A stretch of DNA of 64,000 nucleotides, taken from positions 186,001 to 250,000 of the forward strand of contig NZ_RYYV01000005.1 of assembly GCF_003977665.1 (NCBI RefSeq). The letters run 5' to 3'. Positions 1 to 8,586 of this stretch are shown here, one piece after another. The stretch's first letter is position 1. Each line of letters begins with the position of its first letter. Source of the DNA: Dyella choica (lineage in GTDB: Bacteria; Pseudomonadota; Gammaproteobacteria; Xanthomonadales; Rhodanobacteraceae). Below the pieces are notes generated by a model, which was not told the origin of the DNA, made no database searches, and worked only from the letters and a program-made list of their open reading frames with translations. The position numbers and the translations under genes are program-made.

Positions 1-687
1 GCCGCCATGTGCTCCGAACTAAAGCGAATCGGCGCATTCGTAGAAAGCAAGGTAGCCGTGAGACCCATGGGGGTCGACCTGCTAGAGGCTTTCAAGCCCG
101 ATCCACGGGTGTCCCGCTCAGACTTCGAGCTTTTGTTTGTCGGGCGACTGGTTGAAAAAAAAGGATTGCGCTATCTGATTGACGTGATGCCGAACGTGCT
201 CGAATCAGTTCCCGACGCACGGCTTACCATCGTCGGCTTTGGCCCTGAGCTCCCTTGCCTGAAAAAACGGGTGGACGACCATGGGTTAGGGCACAAGATT
301 CAATTCGTCGGGGCCGAGCCGCAATCGCGGCTGCCGGCCTACTATCAGCGTGCGACAGTATTCGTCGCACCGTTTGTCGAGGCTGAATCCGGCGATCAAG
401 AAGGGTTGGGACTGGTCGCCATTGAGGCGGCTGGATGCGGTTGCCCTGTCGTCCTGGGAGACGTGCCAGGCGCGCACGGACTATTGGATGCCTCATGCGC
501 AAAATTCGTACGACCAAAGGATGCGAGTGAGCTCGCGGCCGCCATTGTTGAGCTATTGACGGACAGGGCAGGGCGTGAATGCTTGGCGGCCCGGGCGCGC
601 GAGCGAGTCGCCAAGGCTGTCGATTGGGGTGTGGTGTCTGGAGAATATGCCGACCTCATTGATGGCGTGGTGAATGCCAGGTCTTGA
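1..687 (+). CDS. Glycosyltransferase family 4 (group 1), 5'-truncated by window edge
   Basis: C-terminal half of a retaining GT4 (GT-B fold) glycosyltransferase, presumably acting on a lipid-linked or LPS glycan at the cytoplasmic membrane. The reading frame is open to base 1. The visible part begins at the hinge, where the KVAVRPMGVD stretch is the usual start of the C-terminal nucleotide-sugar-binding Rossmann domain. It then shows LLFVGRLVEKKG and the EX7E motif (QEGLGLVAIE, Glu pair about residues 134 and 142 of the visible protein). About 228 residues are seen against about 360-400 for the family, so roughly 150 are missing upstream. Its 3' end overlaps the convergent neighbour by 32 bases. 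Donor and acceptor cannot be told. Confidence 0.85.
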   Translation, partial: AAMCSELKRIGAFVESKVAVRPMGVDLLEAFKPDPRVSRSDFELLFVGRLVEKKGLRYLIDVMPNVLESVPDARLTIVGFGPELPCLKKRVDDHGLGHKIQFVGAEPQSRLPAYYQRATVFVAPFVEAESGDQEGLGLVAIEAAGCGCPVVLGDVPGAHGLLDASCAKFVRPKDASELAAAIVELLTDRAGRECLAARARERVAKAVDWGVVSGEYADLIDGVVNARS

Positions 688-1600
688 TGCTGCCCAGGCA
701 AAATGCCGAGGCCAGAAAGCAGCGCGTGAGAACAACGCGCGCGCGTAGAGGCAGTGCTTTGCATTGAACGAGGCGTTCACCGATCCCTGCTGCCGGCAAC
801 AGGAGAAGGCCTACGGCCGCCCCAAGACAGGTCAGTACCGGATGTATAGCGATGTCCATGTGAGACTGGCCCAGTCGCCCGTAGGCTTGCGGGTGTCGCG
901 TACGGAATCGGGGAGCGGTGCGCCACGCCGCTTCCTTGTTCTTGGCCATTAGCAGGGAAAGATGAGTGGGGTCTGAATGAATGACGCTTGCGTCGCTCAC
1001 CAAATGGGTTGAGATGCCAGCAGCATGCAAGCGAAGCAGCAGATCTCGATCTTCGAATCCGTAGTACCTGTAGCCTTCGTCGTAGCCGCCAAGTTGAAGT
1101 AGCGTGTCGCGTTCCAGCAGCATATTGGCGGTGCTAAGCGCTCCTGGTTCGCCAGCTTTATGCTCGCGGAGGCGGCGGCTTGCTCCCAATCGCTGATAGA
1201 TTGGCCAAAAACCGTTGCCCTTGTAGCGCACTTCACCAATATGCACGCGATTGCGAGCTATGTCGCGTAGGAGCTTTTTCAAATAGTCCGTGGAGCCGGG
1301 TGTGCAATCGCAGTCAAGTACTAGCAATATGCGGCCGCTGGCCTCTCGCGCACCGGTATTGCGCGCCGCAGATCGTCCGGCATTGCGTGCGTGGCGAATG
1401 AGCTTGATGCGGGTCCCGAATTCGGATCCAAGGCGCTCAGCGGCTCCGTCCGTAGAGCCATCATCGACTACAATGATTTCAAGTGCGAAGCCAGCGGGAA
1501 GTACCTGGTTGAGAAGGGCATGGACGGTGCGGGCCGTCTGGGCAGACGCATTGCGGGATGGAATGACGACGGACACGGTGTCGTTCGGGAGGCTATTCAT
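656..1600 (-). CDS. Glycosyltransferase family 2
   Basis: 314-residue GT-A fold inverting glycosyltransferase. The N-terminus has VSVVIPSRN and the nucleotide-binding IIVVDDGSTDG (residues 43-53). The metal-binding acidic motif LVLDCDC lies near residue 95, and an acceptor-side YYGFEDRDLLLR segment near residue 180. Two hydrophobic stretches follow after about residue 250 and may anchor it in the inner membrane. The tail overlaps the convergent GT4 gene by 32 bases. It is transcribed away from the GT2 gene at 1722, leaving a 121-base gap for promoters. It is one of several cassette glycosyltransferases here. The substrate is unknown. Confidence 0.85.
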   Translation of the reverse strand: MNSLPNDTVSVVIPSRNASAQTARTVHALLNQVLPAGFALEIIVVDDGSTDGAAERLGSEFGTRIKLIRHARNAGRSAARNTGAREASGRILLVLDCDCTPGSTDYLKKLLRDIARNRVHIGEVRYKGNGFWPIYQRLGASRRLREHKAGEPGALSTANMLLERDTLLQLGGYDEGYRYYGFEDRDLLLRLHAAGISTHLVSDASVIHSDPTHLSLLMAKNKEAAWRTAPRFRTRHPQAYGRLGQSHMDIAIHPVLTCLGAAVGLLLLPAAGIGERLVQCKALPLRARVVLTRCFLASAFCLGSIKTWHSPRHQ

Positions 1601-1721
1601 TTGGATTGTCGATCGCCGACTGCTGTCTGGGGCTGCATGATGGCAACTCTATGCAAGAGAAATGCGCTGGCGGATGATATGGATACCAATCGAGTAAAGA
1701 CTAAAGTCCATTGAGGCCTGT

Positions 1722-2498
1722 ATGGGAAGTGTTCCGGCCGTATCGGTTATTACCGTCGTTTACAACGCCGCATCGTGCATAGAGAAATGCCTGCGTAGTG
1801 TAGCGGAGCAGCAGGGAGTGGCCTACGAGCACATCGTAATCGACGGTGGTTCGACCGATGGCACGGTGGATATCCTCAGGCGGCATGCGGAAAAGCTAGC
1901 GTTTTGGTGTTCGGAACCCGATGCCGGCATCGCGGACGCCATGAACAAGGGGGTAGCGAGGGCAACGGGAAAGTGGATCATTTTCATCCATGCGGATGAT
2001 GGCCTTGCCGGTCCGGATGTCCTGGCAAAGGCCACGGCAAGTATCCCGGAATCCGCGGACATCGTCGCATTCCCGGTTCTCTTTGGGACGCCAGGGAGCC
2101 AGCGCGTGATCCGCCCCAAGCCGGTCAAGTCTCGAATGCGCCTGAAGCTTGGAATGTGCCACCAGGGGATGTTGGCCCGCCGGCGGCTGTTCGACAAGAT
2201 AGGGGGGTTCAATGTTGATCTGAGGATATGCATGGATTACGAGCACGTACTGCGCGCGATTTCCGCAGGTTGTGCTGTGTCCGTGTTTGAGGAGCCGGTC
2301 ATCTCCTGGATGAGCGATGCCGGTTTGAGTAGCCGAAACGACTGGCGCTCCGTGCGTACTAGGCTGCTGGAAGAAAAGCGAGTCAATGAAAAGTATGCTC
2401 AGTCGCGCCTGCTGCGCCGCATCTTGCGCGTGTATTGGCAGTTGTATCTACCTTATCGTCGATTGCGTGCGTGGATTCACGATACCGGGTCGACTTGA
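1722..2498 (+). CDS. Glycosyltransferase family 2 (WcaA/PglI-like)
   Basis: 258-residue soluble GT2 enzyme. Visible motifs are VSVITVVYNA at the N-terminus, HIVIDGGSTDGT (residues 37-48), the DXD-type IIFIHADDG near residue 90 and a CMDYEHVLRA acceptor/catalytic region near residue 172. The ATG is preceded by GAGG at 5-base spacing. It stands alone on the plus strand and converges on the large minus-strand sugar operon with a 10-base gap. Such enzymes add one sugar to an undecaprenyl-linked oligosaccharide. The sugar cannot be assigned. Confidence 0.85.
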   Translation: MGSVPAVSVITVVYNAASCIEKCLRSVAEQQGVAYEHIVIDGGSTDGTVDILRRHAEKLAFWCSEPDAGIADAMNKGVARATGKWIIFIHADDGLAGPDVLAKATASIPESADIVAFPVLFGTPGSQRVIRPKPVKSRMRLKLGMCHQGMLARRRLFDKIGGFNVDLRICMDYEHVLRAISAGCAVSVFEEPVISWMSDAGLSSRNDWRSVRTRLLEEKRVNEKYAQSRLLRRILRVYWQLYLPYRRLRAWIHDTGST

Positions 2499-2508
2499 AT
2501 AGCGGCAT

Positions 2509-3483
2509 TCAGTGATGGATTGCCCCTGATCTGCCAAGCTCCGCTTCCATCATCCTCTGGACAACCTCGGGCATGGTATTTTTGGCGCGCCAGCCAAGCA
2601 ACTGGTGAGCCCTGGCAGGGTTGGCTCTGCTTTCATTCAGGTCGGTCGGTCGGAACAAACTTTCATCCGTGACGACGTGGTCGCGCCAGCTAAGCCCCAC
2701 TGACGCAAAAGCGGCACTGACAAACTCCTCCAGGGTGCAAGTACGGCCCGTTGCAATCACCAGATCCTGCGCGTTGTCCAGTTGCATCATCATCCACATC
2801 GCCTCGACGTATTCGGGCGCCCAGCCCCAGTCGCGTGATATCGCCAGATTGCCCAAGTGCAACTTTTCTCCACTGCCGGATGCAATCCTCGCCGCCGTCG
2901 CAATGATTTTTCGAGTGACGAACCGTTCGGGGCGCAGCGGTGATTCGTGGTTGAACAGGATTCCGGTGCAGGCATTGAGTCCATAGGCCTCGCGATAATT
3001 GGCTACCGACCAGAATGCAGCAGCCTTGGCGACGGCATAGGGGCTTCGCGGGCGAAATGGGGTGTTCTCATCGCAAGGCTGGGCGGCCGCGGCTCCGAAG
3101 CACTCGCCGGAACCGGCGTTGTAGAACTTCGTGCTGGCGCCAGTGAAGCGTATGGCTTCGAGAATGTTCAAGGTGGATATGCCGACGCTCTCCATGGTCT
3201 GCAGCGGCTGTTCAAACGACATGGCCACGGAACTCTGTCCGGCCAGGTTATAGATCTCGTCCGGAGCCACTTGGGATAGGGCTTGCAGGACACTTCTGAA
3301 GTCCGTGGTGGCTATCGACAGGAGATTTACCTCGCCCTTGATGCCCAGCGTCTGCAGATTGTTGAAACTCTCCATCTGCGCGTCGCGCGAGCTACCGAAG
3401 ACTTCATAGCCCTTTGAAATCAGTAGTCTTGCCAAGTAGCTTCCGTCTTGGCCACTTACCCCGCATATGAGTGCGCGCTTCAT
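2509..3483 (-). CDS. GDP-mannose 4,6-dehydratase-like SDR epimerase/dehydratase (second paralogue)
   Basis: 324-residue extended SDR protein. The N-terminal Rossmann motif is GVSGQDGSYLA (residues 8-18), followed by the Ser-x-Glu of GSGECFG and the Tyr-x3-Lys of SPYAVAKA. These match the GDP-mannose 4,6-dehydratase catalytic set, as does [16 protein letters not shown]. It is shorter and more divergent than the canonical Gmd at 14976, and the cofactor region lacks the KRRASSFNT block. It is the last gene of the operon, 6 bases after the GT4 gene. It probably makes or modifies a GDP-4-keto-6-deoxyhexose. Whether it duplicates Gmd or acts on another nucleotide sugar is unclear. Confidence 0.75.
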   Translation of the reverse strand: MKRALICGVSGQDGSYLARLLISKGYEVFGSSRDAQMESFNNLQTLGIKGEVNLLSIATTDFRSVLQALSQVAPDEIYNLAGQSSVAMSFEQPLQTMESVGISTLNILEAIRFTGASTKFYNAGSGECFGAAAAQPCDENTPFRPRSPYAVAKAAAFWSVANYREAYGLNACTGILFNHESPLRPERFVTRKIIATAARIASGSGEKLHLGNLAISRDWGWAPEYVEAMWMMMQLDNAQDLVIATGRTCTLEEFVSAAFASVGLSWRDHVVTDESLFRPTDLNESRANPARAHQLLGWRAKNTMPEVVQRMMEAELGRSGAIHH

Positions 3484-3489
3484 GGAAGT

Positions 3490-4602
3490 TCAGGCTCCGA
3501 CGAGTCGTTGGTATTGATCAAGAGTTTCGATGGCGCATTTTTTCCAGGAAAAGCGCTTGATTTGTTCATGTCCTCGTGCGATCAGCGTGGAAGATCGTTG
3601 TTCTGACGAGACCACTCGCTCGATCGCAGCGCAAATATCATTCGGATCATGCGGATCAAAAAGTTCGGCTGCCTCGCCGACAACCTCGGGAAGCGAGCTA
3701 GTACCGGAGCATAGTACAGGACAGCCGTGAGCCATGGCTTCGAGGGGGGGGATGCCGAATCCTTCGTACAAAGATGGATATATGAATGCGGCGGCGCCGG
3801 AGTACAGGCTTGCAAGCACCTCATCGCCGCCCTCGACATGGATGGCGTCTTCCATCGACATGCCATGCGAGCGCATGGCCTGCCGTTCGTCATCGGTAAA
3901 TCCGCCGCCGCCAAAGAAGATCATCGCAAACGAATTGCGCAATGCTCTGGATTGGCCGTATGCGGCAATCAGGTTCATGAAATTTTTGTATCCGCCGCGG
4001 TTGCCCACGTAGAGTAGATAGGGTTTATGGCACGGCGGTTGGTATCCGCTACCTGCGGTAGCCTTGCCAATTAGCGAATGACCAAGGTACACGACGGAGG
4101 TCATGCGCTCGGGCACATCCAGAATTTCGATCAAGTCACGACGCGTGTTTTCGGAGATGCAAATGATGTGGTCGGCGTTGCGCACGGCGGCCTGCTTCAT
4201 CGCAGCAGTCTTTCCATTATCCTTGAGTGATTCCGGAAAGCGTTCGTGGATCATATCGAAGACGGTCAGGACGCGCTTCGAACGCGCGGGTGCATAGCTC
4301 GTGGGGGCATAGTAGGTCCGATGGACAATGTCGATGTCCCTGCGATTCTTGACCGAGAAGCTTCCGGCGATGCCGTTGAAAAGATCCAGGGCAACGGTTG
4401 ATCCACGGAATTTCGACAGGCGGACTCCGCGGCTGGTCGATTGAGCGCCATCGCCCAGGTAGGCGTTGATGTGTAATGGCGCGAAAATATCGGCATGATT
4501 GCCTTGCATGGATGGGATTCGGCTTGCCAGTTCAAAAAAATAGCGCGAAATACCGCCATATTTCTGTCGGATAAAAATCTGGTGGTCGTAGATGATCTTC
4601 AT
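3490..4602 (-). CDS. Glycosyltransferase family 4
   Basis: About 370-residue GT-B glycosyltransferase. The start is placed at the ATG giving MKIIYDHQIF. The open frame runs 76 codons further upstream, but that part is low-complexity and lies over the neighbouring gene. Visible features are KYGGISRYFFELA (acceptor-side glycine loop), PYLLYVGNRGGYKNF at the start of the C-terminal domain, and the EX7E motif in YPSLYEGFGIPPLEAM. It resembles WbdA/mannosyltransferase-type enzymes of O-antigen clusters. It lies 29 bases after the GT2 gene and 6 before the last gene of the operon. Confidence 0.85.
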   Translation of the reverse strand: MKIIYDHQIFIRQKYGGISRYFFELASRIPSMQGNHADIFAPLHINAYLGDGAQSTSRGVRLSKFRGSTVALDLFNGIAGSFSVKNRRDIDIVHRTYYAPTSYAPARSKRVLTVFDMIHERFPESLKDNGKTAAMKQAAVRNADHIICISENTRRDLIEILDVPERMTSVVYLGHSLIGKATAGSGYQPPCHKPYLLYVGNRGGYKNFMNLIAAYGQSRALRNSFAMIFFGGGGFTDDERQAMRSHGMSMEDAIHVEGGDEVLASLYSGAAAFIYPSLYEGFGIPPLEAMAHGCPVLCSGTSSLPEVVGEAAELFDPHDPNDICAAIERVVSSEQRSSTLIARGHEQIKRFSWKKCAIETLDQYQRLVGA

Positions 4603-4631
4603 GCTAATGCCGGTCGACTCATGCTGTGCTC

Positions 4632-5522
4632 TCAAGCATGCCGCCATAGCGTCTTGACGCTGCGCTGGATTCGCAGGAGCTTGAGTTTTGCCTCGTGCCG
4701 GATTTGCGTTCTTGCTGCACGAAGATTCAGTCGGCAAAGTCGCCGCACGAGCAAGAATTTCTGTCTGTTGTTGGCGGTCTGTAGCGAATTCATTGCGATT
4801 CGTGACAGATCCAGGAACGGGACTATCCATTGCAGGGTGCCGGATCGGTAACGGGAGAAGATATTCAACTGGTTGCTGGCGCCGTGTCGACCGAGCTCCA
4901 CATGGCCGGAGTCCAGGCGCCGGAATTTACCGACCTTGAGCAACTGCACGATCAATGCCCAGTCGGCACCGAGATAGTGCTTGGACTGATGCAGCCAGAA
5001 ACCAAGCTCTTTTCGACGAAATAACGAATAGAACCTGCCGTTGGCGTGCCAGTCCTCAAAGAATTTGATGATGTTTTCGTTTGCGTCTTCATCGCAAAGC
5101 GTACGGTCGCCCATGCGTATCGGGTCTGGTTCCATGCCCTCGAATCGAGTCGGACATGTTGCCCCGACGTAGTCGGATTTCTTATCAAGAAGATCGACGC
5201 ACAACGCCAGAAAATCTCGCGAACGCATGTCATCTGCCGCGGCCCACATGAAATATTCGCAGTCGGCTTCCTGCAGCACGTAGTCGAAGTTCGCTTCTGC
5301 GCCGAGATTGATTGCCTGCCGGATGTACCGAATGCGGGAGTCCTGCCTGGCGAAAACTGAGCAAATCTCCGAGGTGGCATCCGTGGAGGCATTGTCGGAA
5401 ATGATCAATTGGAAGTCGGCGAAAGTTTGTTGCAGGAGCGACTCAATGACAGCGGCCACGGTTTTTTCGCCGTTGAATACCGGCATGCCGATTGTTACAC
5501 GGGTTTTTCGACGTTCAGACAT
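4632..5522 (-). CDS. Glycosyltransferase family 2
   Basis: 296-residue GT2 enzyme with VTIGMPVFNGE at the N-terminus, LIISDNASTDAT (residues 34-45) and the acidic metal-binding motif MWAAADDMRS near residue 93. The C-terminal 60 residues are rich in Arg and Leu and may associate with the membrane surface. It begins 12 bases after the flippase gene. It should transfer one of the nucleotide sugars made by the upstream genes to the lipid-linked repeat unit. The specific linkage cannot be read from sequence. Confidence 0.85.
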   Translation of the reverse strand: MSERRKTRVTIGMPVFNGEKTVAAVIESLLQQTFADFQLIISDNASTDATSEICSVFARQDSRIRYIRQAINLGAEANFDYVLQEADCEYFMWAAADDMRSRDFLALCVDLLDKKSDYVGATCPTRFEGMEPDPIRMGDRTLCDEDANENIIKFFEDWHANGRFYSLFRRKELGFWLHQSKHYLGADWALIVQLLKVGKFRRLDSGHVELGRHGASNQLNIFSRYRSGTLQWIVPFLDLSRIAMNSLQTANNRQKFLLVRRLCRLNLRAARTQIRHEAKLKLLRIQRSVKTLWRHA

Positions 5523-5534
5523 GCGGCACCGTTT

Positions 5535-7067
5535 TCACTCGTCTTTCAGCCACAGGCTCGAAACCTGCTTCCAGCCTGTGTTCCAGATGCAGGCCGCAAA
5601 TGATGCGGCGAACGCAGCCACGGCGAGGAAGATCTGTTCGATGGGGGCATTGAGCACGATAGAACACGCGAACAGTGGCAATACCACTGTGATCGCCAAG
5701 GCCATCGGCGTCAGTACGCACTTCAGATACCAGGGCTTCCTTGCCGAATCCAGCAGCTTTCGGTAAGCCAGCGGTGCCGAAAACAGCATGTAGCCTATGT
5801 TCAATAGCAGCCACGGCCACGCCGCGCCCTGCAAGCCGTACTGCCTTACCAGGGTTATGGTCAGGATTGGGAACAGTGCGGCAGCAACAAGATTCTGGAC
5901 CAGCGAAAGGCGGGTCTTCTTGTGTGCGAGTTGCAATGCATACGGCAGGTGCATGAAGGCATTGCACATGGTACCGATTGAAATCAGCGTTAAAGGCAGG
6001 CTAGCTGAATTGGCGGCGACCTGACTTCCAGTCCATGCAAACAGCAGGGTATGCCCGAAAAACGCCAGTACGAGCGTTGCCGGTACTACCGCGACCGACA
6101 ACAGGCCGGCCGCTTGCAGATACGTGTCCTGGAGATCGGAGTTGCTGCCATGCCCATCCGCGAGCTGGGCGATTCGTGGGTAGTAGGTATTGAATACGGG
6201 TCCGGTTGCTCGCAGCGTCAAGGTGCCCGCCGACCAAGCGATCATGTAATAACCGAAAGATTCCAGGGATAACAGACGGGACAGGATGACCTTGTCGAGC
6301 TGAGTGAGAAGCAGACCCAGCACGTTGATGAGTCCGACTCCTGCGGTGAATCGGCCGGTCCTGTGGATCGACCCTAGCTGGAACCGTGCCTTGGGCGAGC
6401 CCAGGGATTTCCATACCAGGACGTGAAAACAGGACAGAGTGAGCGCACTCGCCACGCACTGCCATGCGAAGAAGACTGTGACCGTAGGCGAATACAGCCA
6501 GAGCAACAGGACGGCGCCGCCGCCTCTGCACGTCGTCGAAATGGCATTCACTACGTTCAAGCTTACTTGCCGCTGCAAGCCTATCCAGCAGCCGGTGTAG
6601 AAAGCCAAGGGAAATTGCAGTGCAATGGCGATGCCGGCCAGGGTCAATCCACGGCTGACATCGGGATATTTTTCCGGAGGCACATGGAGCCAGGAATCGG
6701 CAAGTACTGGAGACAGCGCAACCAAGCCGATGCCGATCACGAGTGCGATAAGCAGGAACAGCACTTCGACGGTGCGAAGCATGTCCGCTAAGTTCCGACG
6801 ATCAGCGCCGGTGCTGAGGGGATAGGCGACCGCCTCACGGGTAACGGTCGCCCCCAGGCCGCCATCCATGATCACCAGCAGCGCGCTCAGAGTCATAAAG
6901 AACCCGATGAGACCGAACCCTGATGCGCCAATGAAATGGAGATAGAACGGCACGAAGACTAGTGCCATCAAGGCAGACCAGCCCTGTCCGAACAGGTTGG
7001 CGAGCAGGTTGCTACGGATATGCCGTGTGTGCACGAGTTTAACTTTGCACGTGTGTCTGGCCGTCAC
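5535..7067 (-). CDS. Polysaccharide flippase, Wzx-like (MATE/MOP superfamily)
   Basis: 510-residue integral membrane protein with about 12-14 hydrophobic segments and short charged loops, typical of the MOP-superfamily Wzx exporters. These flip undecaprenyl-PP-linked oligosaccharides to the periplasmic face of the inner membrane. The N-terminal segment (NLLANLFGQGWSALMALVFV) and following MDGGLGATVTRE resemble the family. Its ATG overlaps the stop of the CmcI-like gene by 4 bases, implying translational coupling. It is the only transporter gene in the operon, so a Wzx/Wzy-type route is implied. No clear wzy polymerase gene is visible nearby. Confidence 0.85.
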   Translation of the reverse strand: MTARHTCKVKLVHTRHIRSNLLANLFGQGWSALMALVFVPFYLHFIGASGFGLIGFFMTLSALLVIMDGGLGATVTREAVAYPLSTGADRRNLADMLRTVEVLFLLIALVIGIGLVALSPVLADSWLHVPPEKYPDVSRGLTLAGIAIALQFPLAFYTGCWIGLQRQVSLNVVNAISTTCRGGGAVLLLWLYSPTVTVFFAWQCVASALTLSCFHVLVWKSLGSPKARFQLGSIHRTGRFTAGVGLINVLGLLLTQLDKVILSRLLSLESFGYYMIAWSAGTLTLRATGPVFNTYYPRIAQLADGHGSNSDLQDTYLQAAGLLSVAVVPATLVLAFFGHTLLFAWTGSQVAANSASLPLTLISIGTMCNAFMHLPYALQLAHKKTRLSLVQNLVAAALFPILTITLVRQYGLQGAAWPWLLLNIGYMLFSAPLAYRKLLDSARKPWYLKCVLTPMALAITVVLPLFACSIVLNAPIEQIFLAVAAFAASFAACIWNTGWKQVSSLWLKDE

Positions 7068-7879
7068 TCGGGGCGGCGCAAATAGCCATCGGGGGCCACC
7101 GTAATCAACAGCTTGCTTTCCAGGGCCGAGTCAAGCTCGAAGTCCAGCCTCTTGCCATCCGCGGCATAACGCCCCTCTTGCTTCAGGCTCCGCAGATACT
7201 CCCACACCGCCGTCTTGGGATTGTTGCCCTTCCCCCAGGGGCGGTCGGGGTACATCGTCTCGGGAAGATCCTCCACGACGGTATCGAACACGACGCAGTA
7301 ACTGCCCGGGCTGACAAGGGGCGCATAAGCCTCGAGTTCAGCCAGGACATGCCCATGGGTGTGGTTTGAGTCCAAGATCACCAACACGCGCTGGTGATCA
7401 GCCGCTGCAGCATGGACTTTTGCAATGATTTCCGGAGCGATTGAGGAGCCTTGGATCATGTCAATGCGATGCGCCATCGGATGCGCCTCGATCGCCGCGC
7501 GATTGTGAGCGCGGATATCGATGTCGATGCCGAGCACGCGGCGTCGTGTGGCGTTTGGATCAAGCATCTGGCCAGCTTCGATGGCGTCGCAATAATCCAG
7601 CAGCGAAAGCATCGACGCGCTGAGGATCAACGAGCCACCATGTGCGATGCCGGTTTCGATGATGAGGTCAGGCTTGACTTGCCAAATCAATTCCTGGATC
7701 GCCACCATGTCTTGCGGCACTTGGATGATGGGGCGGCCAAGCCATTGAAAGTTGTAGGCATAACGAAGTGCGGTGATATCGTTTAGCCACTCGGCAGATT
7801 TGCGTTTTATATCTCCGTTCTGACTTAACCGGAGGATGTTGTTAGCCACTTCGGACTTGAACTCTTCAGTGGGATCCAT
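7064..7879 (-). CDS. CmcI/cephalosporin hydroxylase-family SAM methyltransferase
   Basis: 271-residue protein of the CmcI/rhamnosyl O-methyltransferase family. The SAM-binding motif is LIIETGIAHGGSL (about residue 82), with ILDSNHTHGHVLAELEAYAP and a following VVFDTVVEDLP segment typical of the family. Despite the family name, members near sugar genes are thought to be O-methyltransferases of deoxysugars. The start at 7879 is chosen because GGAAGGAG lies 7 bases upstream. A start 17 codons earlier would overlap the wbqC-like gene by 65 bases and has no comparable site. Role: probably methylates a sugar of the glycan (inference). Confidence 0.75.
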   Translation of the reverse strand: MDPTEEFKSEVANNILRLSQNGDIKRKSAEWLNDITALRYAYNFQWLGRPIIQVPQDMVAIQELIWQVKPDLIIETGIAHGGSLILSASMLSLLDYCDAIEAGQMLDPNATRRRVLGIDIDIRAHNRAAIEAHPMAHRIDMIQGSSIAPEIIAKVHAAAADHQRVLVILDSNHTHGHVLAELEAYAPLVSPGSYCVVFDTVVEDLPETMYPDRPWGKGNNPKTAVWEYLRSLKQEGRYAADGKRLDFELDSALESKLLITVAPDGYLRRPE

Positions 7880-8585
7880 TGGCGAACTCCTTCCAGGAAA
7901 CGGTTCCCGAGCAGATGTGTTTTGCTCCATTGCGTCCGCAGTTGGCGATCAAATCCAATCCAGAGACGAATGGGGTGAATTCATTGCCGGACTGCGGATA
8001 TGGAATTTTCTGATAATTCATGTATCGCACCTCGACGCCGTTTGACTCGAACAGTTCGTGATCAAGATAGTTCCGTGCACCATGTCCGGTAATGTAGACT
8101 GTGGCTTCAAGTTTGCGACAGATGGCAAGCAATCGCTCGCTGCTACGGCCATGCACATCAAGCGACGCGGAGGGTATGAAGCGGCAGCGATTGTTTAAGC
8201 CGAAATATCTAACCATGGCCATGATTGATTCACGTGACACATCCGCTAGGCTGGTCGCGTGTATGGAGTGCGCATCATCGAACACGCCAATCATGTCTTC
8301 GAAATACGGTGAGTGGCGATAGTATTGGGTAAGCGTGTTTCGATGTTGCTCGCGCCAGTCGAAAGAATCGTCCACCAAAACGTGATCTATGAGGGTCTCA
8401 CGTGGGTGTTTCTTGGTTGGCACGGTTAGCCAGCGAGTGCTGCTTTCGGACCTGATCTGCACGCGATTGTAGAAGCCCCGGGTGAACTGCACATCGTCAT
8501 AATGTACAAAGGCGTCCGCGAGCTTGACCTGTTCAAGCAGGCCAACCCATGGGAAATACATTGATTGCGAAATTACAAGTTGCAT
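7866..8585 (-). CDS. WbqC-like family protein
   Basis: 239-residue protein matching the WbqC family: start MQLVISQSMYFPWVGLLEQV, then FVHYDDVQFTRGFYNRVQI, and a closing IANCGRNGAKHI motif. The family occurs in O-antigen and glycopeptide-modification clusters. Its reaction is not established as far as I know, and an N-acyl or glycine-adding role on amino sugars has been suggested. The start at 8585 leaves a 1-base gap from the formyltransferase stop. An upstream in-frame start 12 codons earlier is possible. Placement right after the formyltransferase suggests both act on the same amino sugar. Confidence 0.8.
   Translation of the reverse strand: MQLVISQSMYFPWVGLLEQVKLADAFVHYDDVQFTRGFYNRVQIRSESSTRWLTVPTKKHPRETLIDHVLVDDSFDWREQHRNTLTQYYRHSPYFEDMIGVFDDAHSIHATSLADVSRESIMAMVRYFGLNNRCRFIPSASLDVHGRSSERLLAICRKLEATVYITGHGARNYLDHELFESNGVEVRYMNYQKIPYPQSGNEFTPFVSGLDLIANCGRNGAKHICSGTVSWKEFANGSH
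7887..7894 (-). promoter_or_regulatory. Ribosome binding site deciding the CmcI-like start
   Basis: GGAAGGAG on the minus strand, 7 bases before the ATG at 7879. It lies inside the 3' end of the wbqC-like gene and is the strongest Shine-Dalgarno seen in this operon. It argues for the downstream of two in-frame ATGs. Confidence 0.7.
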
Positions 8586-8586
8586 G

